Assembly: GCF_041080675.1 (NCBI RefSeq)
Contig: NZ_CP163520.1
Location: 3,658,001 to 3,722,000, forward strand
Direction: 5' to 3'
Length of the DNA stretch: 64,000 bases
From: Streptomyces sp. cg36
Lineage (GTDB): Bacteria; Actinomycetota; Actinomycetes; Streptomycetales; Streptomycetaceae
A program made the translations under genes and the position numbers. Numbering within the stretch: the stretch's first letter is position 1; the number at the start of each line of letters is the position of its first letter. The notes under the pieces were generated by a model that did not search any database, was not told the DNA's origin, and saw nothing but the letters and a program-made list of their open reading frames with translations. Positions 62,270 to 64,000 of this stretch are shown here, piece after piece.

Positions 62270-62992
62270 CTAGGCCGCCAGGTCGTTCTCGCCCGTGCCC
62301 GTGCCGGCCGCGCCCGAGCGGGGCTCGGGGATGTCGACGGCGAGCCGCAGCGACGCCTGGCCCGCGCGGCGCGAGCGGACCAGCCGGCCGAGCCTGGGCG
62401 AGCGCGCCACCGTGGCGACCAGGGGGGTGAGCAGCATCAGCGCGAGCGGGGCGAGCAGCAGGGTGACGGCGGTGCCGAGGGCGAAGCCGCCCACCACGTC
62501 CGTCGGGTAGTGCACGCCCATGTAGACGCGGCTGAAGCCCTCGGCGAGCGCGAGGCCGATGGCGAGCAGCCCGAACTTGCGGTGGGCGACGAAGAGTCCG
62601 GCCCCGATGGCCATCGCCAGCGTGGCGTGGTCGCTGACGAACGAGTAGTCCGTCTTGCCGTCCACCAGCACCTCCAGGCCCTTGTGGGCGACGAAGGGGC
62701 GGGGCCGCTCCACGAATCCCCGGATGGGGATGTTGACGAGCAGGGCGATTCCGGCGGCGAGCGGTGCCCACACCAGCGCGGCGACGGAGGCGAGGGCGCT
62801 CTCGCGGTCCTCGCCGCGCCGCAGGCTCCACCAGCACCAGAGCACGACGAGGACGAGGGCGAGCAGGATGCCGTACTCGCCCACGAACTCCATGACGCGG
62901 TCGCACCACGCGGGAGCGGACTTGGCGAGTCCGTTGATGTCGTAGAGCAGGCTGACGTCCGGGTTCGCCCCGTCCAGCGCGAGTCCAGCCAT
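62270..62992 (-). CDS. PAP2-family membrane phosphatase
   Basis: 240 residues. About six hydrophobic segments; motif 1 is RGFVERPRPF (RP-arm, with Arg for the first Lys), motif 2 FVSDHATLAM (Ser-x-His, where the usual PSGH is SDHA), motif 3 SRVYMGVHYPTDV with the catalytic His. Dephosphorylates lipid phosphates such as undecaprenyl pyrophosphate or phosphatidic acid. ATG 62992; a weak ribosome site. The C-terminal ~50 residues are a soluble basic/Gly tail. Confidence 0.88.
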   Translation of the reverse strand: MAGLALDGANPDVSLLYDINGLAKSAPAWCDRVMEFVGEYGILLALVLVVLWCWWSLRRGEDRESALASVAALVWAPLAAGIALLVNIPIRGFVERPRPFVAHKGLEVLVDGKTDYSFVSDHATLAMAIGAGLFVAHRKFGLLAIGLALAEGFSRVYMGVHYPTDVVGGFALGTAVTLLLAPLALMLLTPLVATVARSPRLGRLVRSRRAGQASLRLAVDIPEPRSGAAGTGTGENDLAA

Positions 62993-63227
62993 GCCGCGGC
63001 CCCTTGCCTGTGCGTGTAGCTACCAACCCCCGTGGTCAGTACTCCTGCGGTCACTGTCCACTGAACGGCCTCGACGGCCCTCGCGTTCCACTCTCCACGG
63101 AATGATCACCACGACGTTATCGAAGAGATACTCATCGTCGCAGCTCAGGGCCATGGCCTGACAGAGCGTGCCGAACGTTTCCGGCCATGCCGTACCCGCG
63201 GTCACCCGGTCCGGAAGAGCGTCCGCG

Positions 63228-64000
63228 TCACGCGGCCGAGGGGAACTTCGGCAGCGCGGCGGCGCCGTCCTTGGTGACCCGGGTGGCGCCGAAGTAGTCC
63301 GGCGCGTCGATCTTGTCGAAGCGGATGACGGCACCCGTGTACGGGGCGTTGATCATGTATCCGCCGCCGACGTACATGCCGACGTGGTGGATGGCGCGGG
63401 AGTTGGAGAGGTCGTCCGAGAAGAAGACGAGGTCGCCCGGGAGCAGCTGGTCGCGCGAGGGGTGCGGGCCCGCGTTGTACTGGTCGTTGGCCACGCGCGG
63501 CAGCTCGATCCCCACGCTGGCGTAGGCGGCCTGGGTGAGCCCCGAGCAGTCGAACCGGCCGCCCTGCGCCGCCGTCCCCTCGCCGCCCCAGAGATAGGGC
63601 GTCCCCAGCTTCTGCTGCGCGTAGTAGATGGCCCCCGCGGCCTGCTGGGAGGGCGCCACCCGGCTGACCGGGCGGGCGAAGCTCTTCTCCAGGGTGCGGA
63701 TGGTCTTCACATAGCCCTGGGTCTCCTTGTACGGCGGCACGCCCCCGTACTTGATGACGGCGTAGGAGCCCGCGTTGTACGCCGCGAGCATGTTGCTGCT
63801 CTGGTCCCCCGGCACGTTCTTCACGTACCCCGCGAGTTCGCAGTCGTAGGAGGCGGCCGAGGGGATGGCGTCGGCCGGGTCCCAGATGTCCTTCTTTCCG
63901 TCGCCGTTCCCGTCGACGCCGTGGGTGGCCCAGGTGCTGGGGATGAACTGGGCGATGCCCAGCGCGTTGGCCGGGCTCGTCGCGTCCGGCTTCCAGCCGC
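63228..64000 (-). CDS. Lytic transglycosylase plus NlpC/P60 endopeptidase (partial)
   Basis: The frame is open at the right edge. The visible upstream part has a GH23-like region (ALGIAQFIPSTWATHGVD, then DPADAIPSAASY and MLAAYNAGS), and the C-terminal ~125 residues are an NlpC/P60 (C40) domain with catalytic Cys in FDCSGLTQAAY and His in IHHVGMYVGGG. Together they cut glycan strands and peptide bridges of peptidoglycan. Probably SCO4132-like, cell-wall remodelling. N-terminus, signal peptide and catalytic Glu lie outside the window. The 235-bp gap 62993-63227 shows no supported gene. Confidence 0.9.
   Translation of the reverse strand, partial: GWKPDATSPANALGIAQFIPSTWATHGVDGNGDGKKDIWDPADAIPSAASYDCELAGYVKNVPGDQSSNMLAAYNAGSYAVIKYGGVPPYKETQGYVKTIRTLEKSFARPVSRVAPSQQAAGAIYYAQQKLGTPYLWGGEGTAAQGGRFDCSGLTQAAYASVGIELPRVANDQYNAGPHPSRDQLLPGDLVFFSDDLSNSRAIHHVGMYVGGGYMINAPYTGAVIRFDKIDAPDYFGATRVTKDGAAALPKFPSAA

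Noticed and set aside
63020..63225. Possible minus-strand gene in the gap before the NlpC gene (GTG near 63225)
   Set aside because: Third-position GC is only about 70%, far below the neighbours, no ribosome site, no family resemblance.

Overview
The window is a very GC-rich, densely coding stretch of a Streptomyces chromosome. The genus call rests on extreme third-position GC, frequent GTG/TTG starts, the developmental regulator BldG beside its cognate kinase-like anti-sigma factor, a mycothiol synthase, K+-independent proton pyrophosphatase, Crp, and PHO-box-controlled pstSCAB. All of this is core chromosome: no phage, transposase, CRISPR array, rRNA or tRNA was seen.

Layout. (1) 1-10,950, minus strand: MFS/thymidylate kinase fusion (partial), topA, small membrane protein, methyltransferase, lipoprotein, hppA, the anti-sigma kinase and bldG. 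(2) 11,000-21,000: DEAD-box helicase facing a Flp/Tad-type secretion operon (cpaE-tadA-tadB-tadC-flp-tadE-tadG, minus) and a divergent HAD phosphatase; this is the actinobacterial helicase/secretion neighbourhood also known from Mycobacterium (Rv3649-Rv3661). A probable 6S-like RNA with a strong terminator follows. (3) 21,300-29,400: degenerate Fic-like protein, CooC-type ATPase, deacetylase-like lipoprotein, a SulP transporter/carbonic anhydrase fusion, and acs. (4) 29,700-40,850: nhaA, holin-like protein, epoxide hydrolase, GH4 glycosidase, MarP-like protease, CoA pyrophosphatase, nth, crp, metallo-hydrolase and a Nudix gene, again syntenic with Mycobacterium Rv3667-Rv3677. (5) 41,185-58,800: trypsin-like protease, two-component system, secreted nucleotidase, mycothiol synthase, then a phosphate block (ppk, CHAD, Nudix, pstSCAB, pit, DUF47) and csoR. 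(6) 59,000-64,000: small proteins, lipoproteins, a flavin oxidase, a PAP2 phosphatase and a partial lytic transglycosylase/NlpC protein.

How genes work together. Region 5 is one phosphate economy: the PHO-boxed pst operon takes up scarce phosphate, Pit/DUF47 handles low-affinity uptake, Ppk stores phosphate as polyphosphate that the CHAD protein probably binds, and the secreted nucleotidase releases phosphate from nucleotides. Region 2 is a pilus-like secretion machine with all cytoplasmic, membrane and pilin-like parts translationally coupled.

Main points for a second look: the gene order jumps near 40,855-41,184 from the S. coelicolor SCO3543-SCO357x block to the SCO4157-SCO4132 block read backwards, as expected for an inversion around oriC; the candidate 6S-like RNA; the Fic-like protein with a broken motif; the carbonic anhydrase/SulP fusion with a Cys/His linker; the Ca-binding-like tail on NhaA; and histone-like lysine tails on two DNA enzymes. 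Locus-tag comparisons come from memory and were not checked against a database.
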